Of a DNA stretch of 64,000 bases, positions 26,125-34,899 are shown piece by piece. How positions within the stretch are numbered: position 1 is the first letter of the stretch; each line of letters begins with the position of its first letter. A program made the translations under genes and the position numbers. The stretch is from assembly GCA_036557885.1 (NCBI GenBank), contig DATBGS010000126.1, positions 1-64,000 of the forward strand, in the 5' to 3' direction. This stretch comes from DATBGS01 sp036557885. Its GTDB lineage: Bacteria > Chloroflexota > Ktedonobacteria > Ktedonobacterales > DATBGS01. A model generated the notes under the pieces. That model saw nothing but the letters and a program-made list of their open reading frames with translations, was not told the origin of the DNA and searched no databases.

Positions 26125-26939
26125 ATAGCGAAATAGAACACCAGGTGGAGCAGATTGTGCAGGCTGTGCTGACCAGTCCTCGCTATCGGCATCTTCATGA
26201 GGGTGCCACACGAACCATTGCCAGGCAGGAAATAGGGAAACATCGCACACTCGCGGAAGCGATTAAAGCCACTAAGAGCAAGCTGCATCAGGTCAGCGGC
26301 GCCTATCTTGATCGTGGCGCCCATTACGCTGACTGGTTGGAGGCTCTGCGGGCCGCTACTGCGACAGGAGGGCAAGAGCGTATTTGGGCAGAGTGCGCCA
26401 GCATCATGCGCGCCCACGCCTCCACCAGAGAGCGGCTGCCCATTCTGGAAGCGTTTTATCGGGAGACGCTGGGCAGGCTGGGGCCAATTAAAAGCGTGCT
26501 TGATCTGGGCTGCGGGCTGAATCCGCTGGCGCTGCCCTGGATGCCATTGGATACCGACACACGCTATTACGCCTGCGATCTGGACGGGCAGTTGGTGGCG
26601 TTTGTCAATGACGCTCTGGGCGTGCTTGGGCGACCAGGACAGGCAACAGTGTGCAATCTGTTGGGGGGAGCCCCACAGCAACAGGTGGATGTGGCGCTGG
26701 CGCTGAAGTTGCTGCCCTGCCTGGAGCAGCTTGATAAAACCGTCAGCCTGCGCCTGCTGGAGTCCGTTCAAGCGCGGCAGATCATCGTCTCATTTCCGGT
26801 GCAGAGTCTGGGCGGCAGGAGTAAAGGCATGCGCGCCAACTATGCAGCGCGCTTTCAAGAACTTATCGCGCAGATCGCCTGGGAAGTGCAGCCCCTTACC
26901 TTTCAGAGCGAACTGGTCTTTGTCGTCAAGAAATCCTAA
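26121..26939 (+). CDS. 16S rRNA (guanine-1405-N7)-methyltransferase homologue (ArmA/RmtB/FmrO family)
   Basis: The 272-residue protein aligns well with the aminoglycoside-resistance methyltransferases of the Arm family. The N-terminal helical domain has SPRYRHL and KLHQVSGAYL. The shared ASTRERLP motif and the SAM-binding loop VLDLGCGLNPLALPW follow, then LALKLLPCLEQL and the diagnostic SFPVQSLGGRSKGMRANYAARF. Family members methylate N7 of G1405 in the 30S A site and give high resistance to 4,6-disubstituted deoxystreptamine aminoglycosides. No transposase or integron lies beside it, and the ATGA coupling to tgt suggests a native gene. Activity on G1405 here is inferred. Confidence 0.9.
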   Translation: MNSEIEHQVEQIVQAVLTSPRYRHLHEGATRTIARQEIGKHRTLAEAIKATKSKLHQVSGAYLDRGAHYADWLEALRAATATGGQERIWAECASIMRAHASTRERLPILEAFYRETLGRLGPIKSVLDLGCGLNPLALPWMPLDTDTRYYACDLDGQLVAFVNDALGVLGRPGQATVCNLLGGAPQQQVDVALALKLLPCLEQLDKTVSLRLLESVQARQIIVSFPVQSLGGRSKGMRANYAARFQELIAQIAWEVQPLTFQSELVFVVKKS

Positions 26940-26942
26940 TGC

Positions 26943-27800
26943 TTAGCCAGCCAGCGCAATCGTCAGAATGCCTGCAAAGATCAAGGCCGCCCCAATGGTA
27001 CGCAGCAGGCCAAAGCCCTCATTGAGCCACCACCAACCCAGCAGCGCCGCAAAGACCACACTAATTTCGCGCACCGCCCCGGCCAGGCCCACTGGCGCAA
27101 AGGAGTAGACAAACAGCACCAGCACAAACGTCACCAGGCTCAACACCCCCACGATACAGATACGCACCCAGTTGGCGCGCCATTCGGCCACCATCGCCTG
27201 GCGGCCATAGCGCACCAGTACCGCCGGGGCCGTCAGCAGCCCCGTCACTCCCAGCACCACCGTTGTATAGGGCGCCGCTGGAACAAACTTCACTGCCGCG
27301 CCATCAATCACCGAATAAATGGAGATGCATAATGCCACCAGCAGCGCTGAAAAGATGGCTGCCTTACTCAGCTTCACCCCCTGGCGCTGCGCCCACCAGC
27401 CGCCACCACCCACCACCATCAGACCCAGCAGCAAAATCGCCACCCCGATGAGTTCTTGAGGCGTGCGGCGTTCGCCCAGGAAAATCGTGGTCCAGATCAA
27501 CAGCAGCGCCGGGGCCGCGCCGCGCGCAATCGGGTAGACCAGCGAGAAATCGCCGTATTTGTAGGCCAGCGTCAGCGCCACAAAGTAGGCCGCCTCAGCT
27601 ATCGCACTTGCCAGAATGTAGGGGTAGACGCGCGTTGGCAGGGCAGGGCTAAAGAGAACGACTGGAAGAAAGCAGAATGAGCCAACGATGATCGCCCACC
27701 AGGTAAATACCTGTTTTTCGCCTGCCCGCTTCACCAGCAGGTTCCAGCAAGCGTGCAACGCAGCAGCAAGGATCAGGATCGCCAACGCATGTAACGGCAT
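26943..27800 (-). CDS. EamA/DMT-superfamily transporter
   Basis: The 285-residue protein has about ten hydrophobic helices arranged as two EamA repeats (residues about 4-115 and 148-283). Typical motifs are HACWNLLVKRAG in helix 1, YPIARGAAPALLLIWTTIFLGER at the end of repeat 1 and LGWWWLNEGF near the end. Such carriers export metabolites or amino acids; the substrate is unknown. It converges with the methyltransferase gene, with only 3 bp between stops. Confidence 0.88.
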   Translation of the reverse strand: MPLHALAILILAAALHACWNLLVKRAGEKQVFTWWAIIVGSFCFLPVVLFSPALPTRVYPYILASAIAEAAYFVALTLAYKYGDFSLVYPIARGAAPALLLIWTTIFLGERRTPQELIGVAILLLGLMVVGGGGWWAQRQGVKLSKAAIFSALLVALCISIYSVIDGAAVKFVPAAPYTTVVLGVTGLLTAPAVLVRYGRQAMVAEWRANWVRICIVGVLSLVTFVLVLFVYSFAPVGLAGAVREISVVFAALLGWWWLNEGFGLLRTIGAALIFAGILTIALAG

Positions 27801-27909
27801 AGGTTCAGTTCCCCTTTTTTATAGCGCAACAGATGCGGCTTGAGATGCAGAGGGAAAAGCGCATCCTTATTATAGCCTTCTTCAAGATGCTTGAACAGCA
27901 GAAACCCTG

Positions 27910-27939
27910 TTGACAATTTCTACCCAGCTACCATAGTAT
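27910..27939 (+). promoter_or_regulatory. Probable promoter of the WD40 gene
   Basis: TTGACA at 27910-27915 is followed after 18 nt by TAGTAT at 27934-27939. Transcription would start near 27947, about 80 bp ahead of the WD40 gene. Confidence 0.55.
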
Positions 27940-28027
27940 AAGGGCTGTCAGCACATAGATAATCCAGCCCAGGCTAGGTCAAGCCAGGCACACAGACACC
28001 AACGCAATCGCGCAGGAGCAACAGGGC

Positions 28028-28933
28028 ATGGGCCAGCAGCCAGAACCAATGTATCTTTTGAGCGGCCATAGTGATCTCGTACAAAGCCTGGCAATCTCCC
28101 CAGATGGGCAGATGCTGGCCTCCGGCTCAAATGACCACACCATTCGGCTCTGGAATACCACTAACGGGCGCCTGCTGCGGACCCTGGAAGGGCACGAAGG
28201 CAATGTGCTCGCGCTGGCTTTTGCCTCGCATGGTCGCTTGCTCGCATCAGCCAGCAGCGACCATACCATCCGGCTCTGGACCACCCGCACCGGCTACGAG
28301 CGCTATACCATTGACGAGCCAGATATTACCTTCTGGGGGCTGGCGTTCTCTCCAGATGGTACGTGGTTAGCCTCAGGCGCCAGCGATAAGCGCGTCTGTC
28401 TCTGGGATCCCACGACTGCGCTGCTTGCGGCGGAAGTCGGATGGCATGATGATGAGATTACGACAGTAGCCTATGCCCCTGATGGTCAATTGCTCGCCTC
28501 TGGCGCCAGTGATGAGACGGTGCGCCTCTGGCACCCAGAACAGCACCATCTGGTGCGCGTTTTGGACGGCCATTTTGGAGGCGTCACCAGCCTGGCCTTT
28601 TCTCCTGATGGGCAACTGCTGGCCGTTGGCTCCGCAGACTATCTTGTGCGGCTTTGGGATATTGAGGCGGGAAAACTCGTGCAGACGCTTGAGGGCCACG
28701 AGGAATTGGTTCGCAGCGTCGCTTTTTCTCCTGGGGGCACAGTGCTTGTTTCGGCAAGCTATGATGGCACCGCCCGATTCTGGCAAATACAGCCAGGCCG
28801 TTGCCTGGCTGTCCTGGAGAGCAGAAGCAGCGCGGTCCACGCGGTGGCGTTTAGTCCACAGTCCGATCTTCTGGCAACGGCCTCTAATGACGCTCTGGTA
28901 CGGCTGTGGCGCTCACATGAATTCCTCATTTGA
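28028..28933 (+). CDS. WD40 repeat protein, single seven-bladed propeller
   Basis: The 301-residue protein consists of seven consecutive WD40 repeats of about 42 residues with almost nothing else. Each repeat has the pattern GH-x-V-x-SLAFSPDG-x-LAS-x-S-D-x-T-x-RLW; repeats 3 and 7 have lost the GH dipeptide. Seven blades make one closed propeller, a scaffold for protein binding. There is no kinase, protease or effector domain fused to it, unlike many bacterial WD40 proteins. Its last 21 bp overlap the convergent zinc-ribbon gene. The partner is unknown. Confidence 0.93.
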   Translation: MGQQPEPMYLLSGHSDLVQSLAISPDGQMLASGSNDHTIRLWNTTNGRLLRTLEGHEGNVLALAFASHGRLLASASSDHTIRLWTTRTGYERYTIDEPDITFWGLAFSPDGTWLASGASDKRVCLWDPTTALLAAEVGWHDDEITTVAYAPDGQLLASGASDETVRLWHPEQHHLVRVLDGHFGGVTSLAFSPDGQLLAVGSADYLVRLWDIEAGKLVQTLEGHEELVRSVAFSPGGTVLVSASYDGTARFWQIQPGRCLAVLESRSSAVHAVAFSPQSDLLATASNDALVRLWRSHEFLI

Positions 28934-29677
28934 GCGCAATCCAGCAGAGTGCGCCGACGCTCGATCCTGGCGATAGGTTGACCTTTCGTCAAAGAAAGGG
29001 GGCGTCCCAACGGTGTCCAGTTGCATCCCACAGTTGCCGCAAAACTGTGCATCCACACTCAGCAGCGTCTGACAGCGCGGGCAAGGCTGCTCAGACCCCG
29101 AAGATTCCAGCGTTGGCAACGGTTCTTGCTCCGTTGAGCTATGAGGGGAGCCATACTGCGCGAGAGGCGATCTCACCGTCGTCGCCATCTGGCCTGTTTG
29201 ACCAGAAGAGAAACCAGTCCTCTCTGACCCCCTCTTGGTTGGGCTGGCTGACGCAGCCACCCCCTCGCCACTCAAGCCATCGTCGGCAACAGGGGCGCCA
29301 CCAGCCAGAGCAGCCTCGGCAGCACGAACGCGAGCACGCCGACGGGCCAGCATCACCTCGCGGACCAGCCCGGCTAGAAAAAAAAGCGCTCCGATTGCCT
29401 CGATAGCAATCTGATATTTATACGCCCCCACCAACAATTCGATTCTTCCTTGCAAGCCACCTGGAATAGGGATGCCCTTCAGGTAATGATAGGCAAGACG
29501 CGCTGGCGAGAGCACCTGGCCGGCCATCATCAACAGCGCCCCTATCCCGCTGAAGAGAAATACCGGGCGCCTGGTAGATCGCGCGTACCAGAAGGCCACC
29601 AGACTCACCACCAGCCAGAGGCCAGCCAGCACGAGGCTCGGCCAGAGCAGGTGAGCGACCTCTACAAATAATTTCAT
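28913..29677 (-). CDS. Membrane protein with C-terminal zinc ribbon
   Basis: The 254-residue protein has about three transmembrane helices (around LLWPSLVLAGLWLVVSLVAF, PVFLFSGIGALLMMAGQVL and IAIEAIGALFFLAGLV). A basic, Ala/Arg-rich stretch and a long Ser/Gly-rich linker follow, then a zinc ribbon CPRC-x11-CGNC. The start at 29677 has GGGAGG at ideal spacing; the longer frame does not. The product probably regulates or scaffolds at the membrane. The family is not recognised. Its 3' end overlaps the WD40 gene convergently. Confidence 0.72.
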   Translation of the reverse strand: MKLFVEVAHLLWPSLVLAGLWLVVSLVAFWYARSTRRPVFLFSGIGALLMMAGQVLSPARLAYHYLKGIPIPGGLQGRIELLVGAYKYQIAIEAIGALFFLAGLVREVMLARRRARVRAAEAALAGGAPVADDGLSGEGVAASASPTKRGSERTGFSSGQTGQMATTVRSPLAQYGSPHSSTEQEPLPTLESSGSEQPCPRCQTLLSVDAQFCGNCGMQLDTVGTPPFFDERSTYRQDRASAHSAGLRSNEEFM

Positions 29678-29758
29678 GCGAAACCTCCCTACGAGCACTT
29701 GCCAGGCGCTCTCTATCGGCAACGATGACCCTCAACGCAAGAAAGAGGCGCTCCCCTT

Positions 29759-30205
29759 TCATCCAGGTTGGGATGATGACTCTGAACGAGTCTGGGCACG
29801 GGCAACCAGCGCCACGACCACTGCCAGCGCGTGCTCATGAGTATGCGAAATGCTCAGATCAAACGCATAGAGTCCCAAGGATGCCGCGCGAGCCGCCGCT
29901 GCCCCTTGAAGACGCAAAGCTGGCTTGCCAGTGGGCTGACGCAGCACCTGGATCTCGCGCCAGGCAGCGCCCGCCCCAATGCCTGTCCCCAGCGCCTTTG
30001 CGCAAGCTTCTTTTGCCGCAAATCGCCCGGCAAGCCAGAGAATACGCAATTGGCTCTCTTGAAGCTCCTCAGGCGTAAAAACACGCTGAAGGAAACGCTG
30101 CCCAAAGCGGGCAACCGTCTGGCTGATACGCGCTATCTCTACCAGATCAACCCCGACGACCACTCCTGGCATCTCCACAAGACTCGGCTCCTGCTTCCTG
30201 GGCAT
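29759..30205 (-). CDS. acpS: Holo-[acyl-carrier-protein] synthase
   Basis: AcpS transfers 4'-phosphopantetheine from CoA to apo-ACP. The 148-residue protein has the metal-binding GVDLVEIARI near the N-terminus, FTPEEL, the WLAGRFAAKEACAKALGTGIG signature and the C-terminal DLSISHTHEHALAVV. The ATG at 30205 has GGGGAG six bases upstream; the later ATG (residue 12) is possible but poorly spaced. The C-terminal tail is slightly longer than usual. It lies 40 bp after the ugd gene on the same strand. Confidence 0.93.
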   Translation of the reverse strand: MPRKQEPSLVEMPGVVVGVDLVEIARISQTVARFGQRFLQRVFTPEELQESQLRILWLAGRFAAKEACAKALGTGIGAGAAWREIQVLRQPTGKPALRLQGAAAARAASLGLYAFDLSISHTHEHALAVVVALVARAQTRSESSSQPG

Positions 30206-30244
30206 CGTACTCCCCGCTCCTCTGGCACCATTACGGCGGCTGGC

Positions 30245-33121
30245 TTATTTGGTGGCTTTTGGCAGCGCACCAGACGCCTGTACCTCAGCCGTTCCATTGG
30301 TGCCATTCTGAGCCATCCCCAACGGAGCGTTGCCTGAAGCACGCCCCATGCCACGATACACGAAGCCCAGTCGCTGCATTTCAGCAGGCTCGTAGATATT
30401 GCGGCCATCAATAATGACCGGACGGCTCATACTGCCATGAATGCGGAACATATTGAGAGATTTGAACTCATTCCATTCGGTGACAATCACCAGCGCGTCG
30501 CTTCCCTCGGCCACTTCATAGCTTGTCTTGCAGTAGGTGACATCCAGTCCCTGGAGCACTTGCTGCGCCGATTCCATCGCCACCGGATCATAGGTACGCA
30601 CACACGCACCCTGTCCCAGCAGCCAGCGGATAATATCAATGGCCGGAGCATCACGCATATCATCGGTGTTGGGCTTAAAGGCCAGGCCCAGAATCCCCAC
30701 CGTCATGCCGCGCAGCCCCCCAAGCAGCGATACCAGCTTTTCAATCACCAGGCGGCGCTGATCCTGATTGATCTCCATGACCGCATTCAGCAACTGTGGA
30801 TGCAGACCGGCTTCATCACCCATGTGTGCCAGCGCCTTCACGTCCTTGGGAAAGCAGTTATGGCTGATTAAGCCAGATGAAGCAATCAGCGTACCAGTGC
30901 TGGTTTCCATGCTGTACACCGTTGTTTCTACGTCTTCCTGAGTGACCTCGCGCACCTTCAGCGTGGCAAACGGCCCATGTCGGGTAAAGCCATGCGGCTG
31001 AATGTGACGCTGGTAGCCAGCCAGGGTTGCTGCTATCTTTGCGCGTTGCTTCTCGCCAAAGACATCTTTCAGCGCGGCTACCTGCTCATGGCCGCTTACG
31101 CGCAGGATATAGGCGATTTGTGTTGACTTATTCATCAGGCGCCTGCGCATGGAGGGTACTACCCCAACCGTTTGCAGCAACAGGACCATACCATCAGCCA
31201 ATGCTCTGCTGACCGTTGCGTATTCCAGTATAAGATTGCGACCATCCTGCACTAACGTCACTGCGCCATCGCCGCTGAACGCGCCGCGAATCACCTCATG
31301 ACGCAATGCTGGCGCCACATTGAACGCCAGACGCGGCAGTGCTTTGTCTTCCGAGCGGGTGCCACAGCGCAGGGTATCGCACAATAGCCAGGCAAAAATA
31401 CTTGAGGAAACAATGGTTGTCAGGGCATGGGTGGAACGGCGCTCAATGAACTTCATCCCCCAGCGACCAAGAATACGCTGCACGTCAGCGATGTATTCCG
31501 CCTCGCTCTCATGAAAGCAAAGGCCAACGCGCTCGCGCACCGCACCTGCACGTCCCACGTCGCGGGAGCGATAGCCTTCGGCCAGATAGTAACCGCACAA
31601 GCGCAGCAGGTCCACATCAACTGGAATGAGGGCATTAATCTTTGTGGCCGCGCCCTTGGCAGTATAAAGTTGTAGTTTTTCCGCAGGGACATCCAGCACG
31701 CCCGCCTCGCTCAGGTGGCGATAGAGGCGCAGCGACATGCGATTATGCTGCTTGATCTCCTGCGGATAGTTCAGCATCTCGGCTGGAATGGCCGAGGCAT
31801 AACGTACATACTGCTCGCTAAAGGAAGCATCCGTTGGAGTAACGTACACATCTTGTTCCAGCGCTGTCCCTTGAAGTAATTCAATCAGGTTGAGCGACCT
31901 GGCCTGCTCCACGCCCGGCAGTTCGCACAAGGCCATCAATTGATCGCCCGGCACCACTGCTGCCGCCGGCCAGATAACAAAGGACGCCTCTGGGTTCAGC
32001 GTTGCCGCATTGAGCGGCGGGTGATTGGGCTGCTCTTTGTAGAGCACAACGGGATGATCAGCGGTCACACGCAGCGCGCGGCCCATACTGGTCTTGATCG
32101 TTACCATCTTGCCGGTGTAAGGCCGCCTGGTGATCGCTTTCACCTCGGCCAGCGTTGGCTCACCCGTCTCCAGATCAAAGGCCAGCACACGCTGGTGATC
32201 AGGCTGCACCAGTTCGACAACATCGCCCTGAAGAGTTCCGCGCCTTCCTGCGCCTTTTGCAAAGAGGGCGTCAAAACGCTCTGCCGCCACGTTGGGGCTA
32301 TTGAGCGTAAAGACCGTTTCGTTGCTGTCGAAGCAGGAGCCGCCATAGCCCAGCCCGGCATCCAGAAATGCGCGGCCAATACGCTTATCATAGCCCATGC
32401 CTGCCGCCACTTCTTTCACATCCGCGCCCAGCCGCTCGCAAATGCGCGCTATCTCATTGATAAAAGAAATCTTTGTCGCCAGAAACGCATTGGAAGCATA
32501 TTTAATCATCTCAGCAGTATATATATCCGTGAGCACCAACGGCGCGCGCAGCGGCAAATATAATTCCGCTACTAATCTGGCCGCTTCTGGCTCGGTTGAG
32601 CCAAGCACCACGCGATCAGGATGCAAGAAGTCCAGAACAGCCGCGCCTTCACGCAGGAATTCAGGGTTGGATACCACCGAAAAGCGCGCGTCTGGGTGTT
32701 CGAGATTCTGGCGAACGACATTCGCCACCACATCGCCCGTGCCCACTGGAACGGTACTTTTGTTGATGATCACCGCGTAGTGATCGAGGTGCTGGGCAAT
32801 AGCGCGTGCCGCGCTCTCCACATATTGTAAGTCAGCCCCCTGACCATCCTGGCCTGTAGGTGTGCCAACCGCAATAAAAATAAACTCAGCGTTATTCAGT
32901 CCCTCGGTATAGCTGGTGGTGAAATGCAGCCGCTCTGCCTGCACATTCCGCTCCACCAGTTCTCCCAGGCCAGGTTCGTAGATCGGCAGTATCCCACTTT
33001 TTAGCTTCTCAATTTTCTCAGCAATAATATCAACACATGTCACCTGATTGCCCATATCAGCCAGACACGTACCAGTCACCAGCCCAACATAGCCCGTGCC
33101 GATAACGCAGATCGTTCTCAA
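30245..33121 (-). CDS. UDP-glucose 6-dehydrogenase, intein-containing precursor
   Basis: The 958-residue precursor encodes a UDP-glucose dehydrogenase split by a 493-residue intein, leaving a 465-residue mature enzyme, the normal family length. The N-extein begins with CVIGTGYVGLVTGTCLA and has VGTP, NKSTVPVGTG, NPEFLREG and YASNAFLATKISFINE. It ends at GLGYGGS. The C-extein resumes with the catalytic cysteine in CFPKDVKAL, then ILGLAFKPNTDDMRDAP. The enzyme makes UDP-glucuronate for polysaccharides or cell-wall polymers. The start is a TTG at 33121 with GGAGGG upstream. Splicing is required for activity because the catalytic cysteine lies at the junction. acpS follows. Confidence 0.94.
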   Translation of the reverse strand: MRTICVIGTGYVGLVTGTCLADMGNQVTCVDIIAEKIEKLKSGILPIYEPGLGELVERNVQAERLHFTTSYTEGLNNAEFIFIAVGTPTGQDGQGADLQYVESAARAIAQHLDHYAVIINKSTVPVGTGDVVANVVRQNLEHPDARFSVVSNPEFLREGAAVLDFLHPDRVVLGSTEPEAARLVAELYLPLRAPLVLTDIYTAEMIKYASNAFLATKISFINEIARICERLGADVKEVAAGMGYDKRIGRAFLDAGLGYGGSCFDSNETVFTLNSPNVAAERFDALFAKGAGRRGTLQGDVVELVQPDHQRVLAFDLETGEPTLAEVKAITRRPYTGKMVTIKTSMGRALRVTADHPVVLYKEQPNHPPLNAATLNPEASFVIWPAAAVVPGDQLMALCELPGVEQARSLNLIELLQGTALEQDVYVTPTDASFSEQYVRYASAIPAEMLNYPQEIKQHNRMSLRLYRHLSEAGVLDVPAEKLQLYTAKGAATKINALIPVDVDLLRLCGYYLAEGYRSRDVGRAGAVRERVGLCFHESEAEYIADVQRILGRWGMKFIERRSTHALTTIVSSSIFAWLLCDTLRCGTRSEDKALPRLAFNVAPALRHEVIRGAFSGDGAVTLVQDGRNLILEYATVSRALADGMVLLLQTVGVVPSMRRRLMNKSTQIAYILRVSGHEQVAALKDVFGEKQRAKIAATLAGYQRHIQPHGFTRHGPFATLKVREVTQEDVETTVYSMETSTGTLIASSGLISHNCFPKDVKALAHMGDEAGLHPQLLNAVMEINQDQRRLVIEKLVSLLGGLRGMTVGILGLAFKPNTDDMRDAPAIDIIRWLLGQGACVRTYDPVAMESAQQVLQGLDVTYCKTSYEVAEGSDALVIVTEWNEFKSLNMFRIHGSMSRPVIIDGRNIYEPAEMQRLGFVYRGMGRASGNAPLGMAQNGTNGTAEVQASGALPKATK
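30857..32335 (-). other. Intein with LAGLIDADG homing endonuclease inside UDP-glucose dehydrogenase
   Basis: The 493-residue insertion has all splicing blocks. The N-terminal Cys opens block A (CFDSNETVFT), block B is RVTADHPVVLY with T-x-x-H, block F is VYSMETSTG, and block G is LISHN followed by the +1 Cys of the host enzyme. Between them lie two dodecapeptide motifs of the LAGLIDADG endonuclease (LCGYYLAEGY and VIRGAFSGDGAV), each with its acidic residue. Both splicing and homing therefore look intact. The insertion point is exactly before the host catalytic cysteine. Confidence 0.93.
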
Positions 33122-33394
33122 GATAGTCCCTCCTCGCAGAGCTTTGACGGGTACTCCCACTCTGCTGTAAGAAACGAATCTCCTTCTGGCATGTCACGAT
33201 CTCGTCGTCCAGAGCAGGAGTTCATTCCTATCCTTAAAGCGTGAGCGCCCTGAAATTGTTGTATTACAAACTGGCTGCCTTGAAGCATCCAGGCAAGCGC
33301 TCAAACAAGACAAAGCTCCCGCTATTATAACTCAAGAAGGGAAGACGAGACTGACAAACACCAGCAGTCCTACGCTTCAACCCAGACCCCTAAA
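33122..33394. other. Divergent intergenic region between ugd and lgt
   Basis: No gene is seen. On the minus strand a TATAAT hexamer (in CTATTATAAC on the plus strand, about 33323-33328) may be the -10 of ugd, without a good -35. The plus-strand promoter of lgt lies at the right end and is listed separately. Confidence 0.4.
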
Positions 33395-33423
33395 TTGACA
33401 AGATAGGGAAACTAGGCCATAAT
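33395..33423 (+). promoter_or_regulatory. Promoter of lgt
   Basis: TTGACA (33395-33400) and CATAAT (33418-33423) are separated by 17 nt. Transcription would start near 33430, which excludes the upstream start of the lgt frame at 33422 and supports the ATG at 33497. Confidence 0.75.
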
Positions 33424-33496
33424 GGCCTTGGTCGGAGGCACCGCTGCAATGCTCCGCTGCCCCAGCGCACCCAAGCAGGGAAGGAAGGTCTTGTAC

Positions 33497-34804
33497 ATGC
33501 CCTCATCAGCGCTCACGCTGGCATATATCGTCATCAATATTGATCCGGTGTTGCAAATTAATCTTGGCCCACTGCATATCCCCATTCACTGGTATGGCCT
33601 GGCGTATGTCCTGGGCATCACGATAGGACTCTGGGCGATTTTACGCTATGCCAAACGGCTGGGGCTAAGCGAAGATACTGTTTACAAAGTCTTCTGGTGG
33701 GCAGCTCTGGCTGGCTTACTGGGTGGACGGCTCTATTTTGTTATCCAGCAGCCGAATCTGGTAGATGACTATCTAAAGAACCCCATCAATATTATCGCCG
33801 TCTGGCAGGGTGGCATGGCTTTCTTTGGGGCTATCTTCCTGGGGATGCTCACCGTTGCCTTTGTCTCCTGGCGCCAAAAAATCCCAATCTGGCTGGCGCT
33901 GGATATTGCTGTTTTGTTTGCTGCGGTGGGCCAGATTTTCGGGCGATTGGGAAATCTGGTCAACGGGGACATTGTTGGCTATACAGCAGGCACGCTCACT
34001 ACTGCTCCCGATACGTGCCTGGCCGCCCCCTGCGTTGGCATCGTCTCGGACGCGCACATTCTCCCCTGGGCCACTGTCTATATGAACCCACACACATTCG
34101 CACAACTGGCTGTGCCCTATCAGCCTGCTGCGGCGTATGAGATCGTAATGAATCTCATTGTCCTGGCAATCCTCTTCCCGCTCAGGCTGCGTCTGCCCCA
34201 GATCAAGGCCGGCCTGCTCTCAGTCATCTATCTGGCGGGCTACGCCATCAGCCAGTTGATCATCTTCTTTTTCCGGGGAAGTGAGCCAGTGACACCCTTC
34301 CTGGGCATCTCCATCTTTAAGCAGGCGCAGTGGACCGCGCTTATCGTGTTGCTGCTGCTCATCCCATACTATCTGCTGATTCAACGCACGTCGCGGCCCT
34401 GGACCAAAGAAGATGCAGCAGCACTGGTAGCAAGGCATGGTACCTCTGAATCGGACGCAGCACAATCAGAGGCGCCTGCGCCAGACGCTGCTGAAGCAGA
34501 AGAGCACAAAGAGAAAGCGCACCAGGAGAGCGCAGAAGAACCAGCCCACGAGACACACCACCATCACCAGAACCAGGAAGACGCCTTGCGTGAGCATGGT
34601 CTGGCAACCGAATATTCAGACGCGCTGCGGGCCGAACTGCAAACCGAAGGCATTACGGTTGCTCCGCCCTCTGCTGAAGAAGCGAGCGCGCAGGATGGGG
34701 CGACAGATGGGGGCACAGCAGATAAGGCCCAACCCAAAAGTGGCTCGCGCGCATCACGCGGAAAGCGCAGCACCAGCAAAAAGGCCGCTCAGGAAGGTTC
34801 GTAA
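33497..34804 (+). CDS. lgt: Prolipoprotein diacylglyceryl transferase with long charged tail
   Basis: Lgt transfers diacylglyceryl from phosphatidylglycerol to the lipobox cysteine of prolipoproteins in the membrane. The 435-residue protein has about seven helices with HIPIHWYGLAYVLG, LLGGRLYFV, the Lgt signature GQIFGRLGNLVNGDIVG and QPAAAYEIVMNL. After residue about 300 comes a tail of some 130 residues that is rich in Glu, Ala, Lys and His (including a HHHH run) and ends in a Lys/Ser/Arg-rich stretch. It is absent from the E. coli enzyme and probably disordered. GGGAAGGAAGG lies upstream of the chosen ATG. It would serve lipoproteins such as the S53 protease at 61887. Confidence 0.92.
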   Translation: MPSSALTLAYIVINIDPVLQINLGPLHIPIHWYGLAYVLGITIGLWAILRYAKRLGLSEDTVYKVFWWAALAGLLGGRLYFVIQQPNLVDDYLKNPINIIAVWQGGMAFFGAIFLGMLTVAFVSWRQKIPIWLALDIAVLFAAVGQIFGRLGNLVNGDIVGYTAGTLTTAPDTCLAAPCVGIVSDAHILPWATVYMNPHTFAQLAVPYQPAAAYEIVMNLIVLAILFPLRLRLPQIKAGLLSVIYLAGYAISQLIIFFFRGSEPVTPFLGISIFKQAQWTALIVLLLLIPYYLLIQRTSRPWTKEDAAALVARHGTSESDAAQSEAPAPDAAEAEEHKEKAHQESAEEPAHETHHHHQNQEDALREHGLATEYSDALRAELQTEGITVAPPSAEEASAQDGATDGGTADKAQPKSGSRASRGKRSTSKKAAQEGS

Positions 34805-34899
34805 AAGAGGAGCAGGCAGAAATACAAGCGGCCAATGCAGCAAAAGCATGGTGTCTGGGGTATGGTGCAACAACAGCCCTGTCCGGGAGGAGGTCAGGA

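Noticed and set aside
33430..33496. A GGAAGGAAG stretch upstream of lgt suggesting an SRP RNA domain IV
   Set aside because: The flanking CAGG and AGCAG elements are missing. The stretch is the lgt ribosome-binding site, and the real SRP RNA is at 61245-61522.
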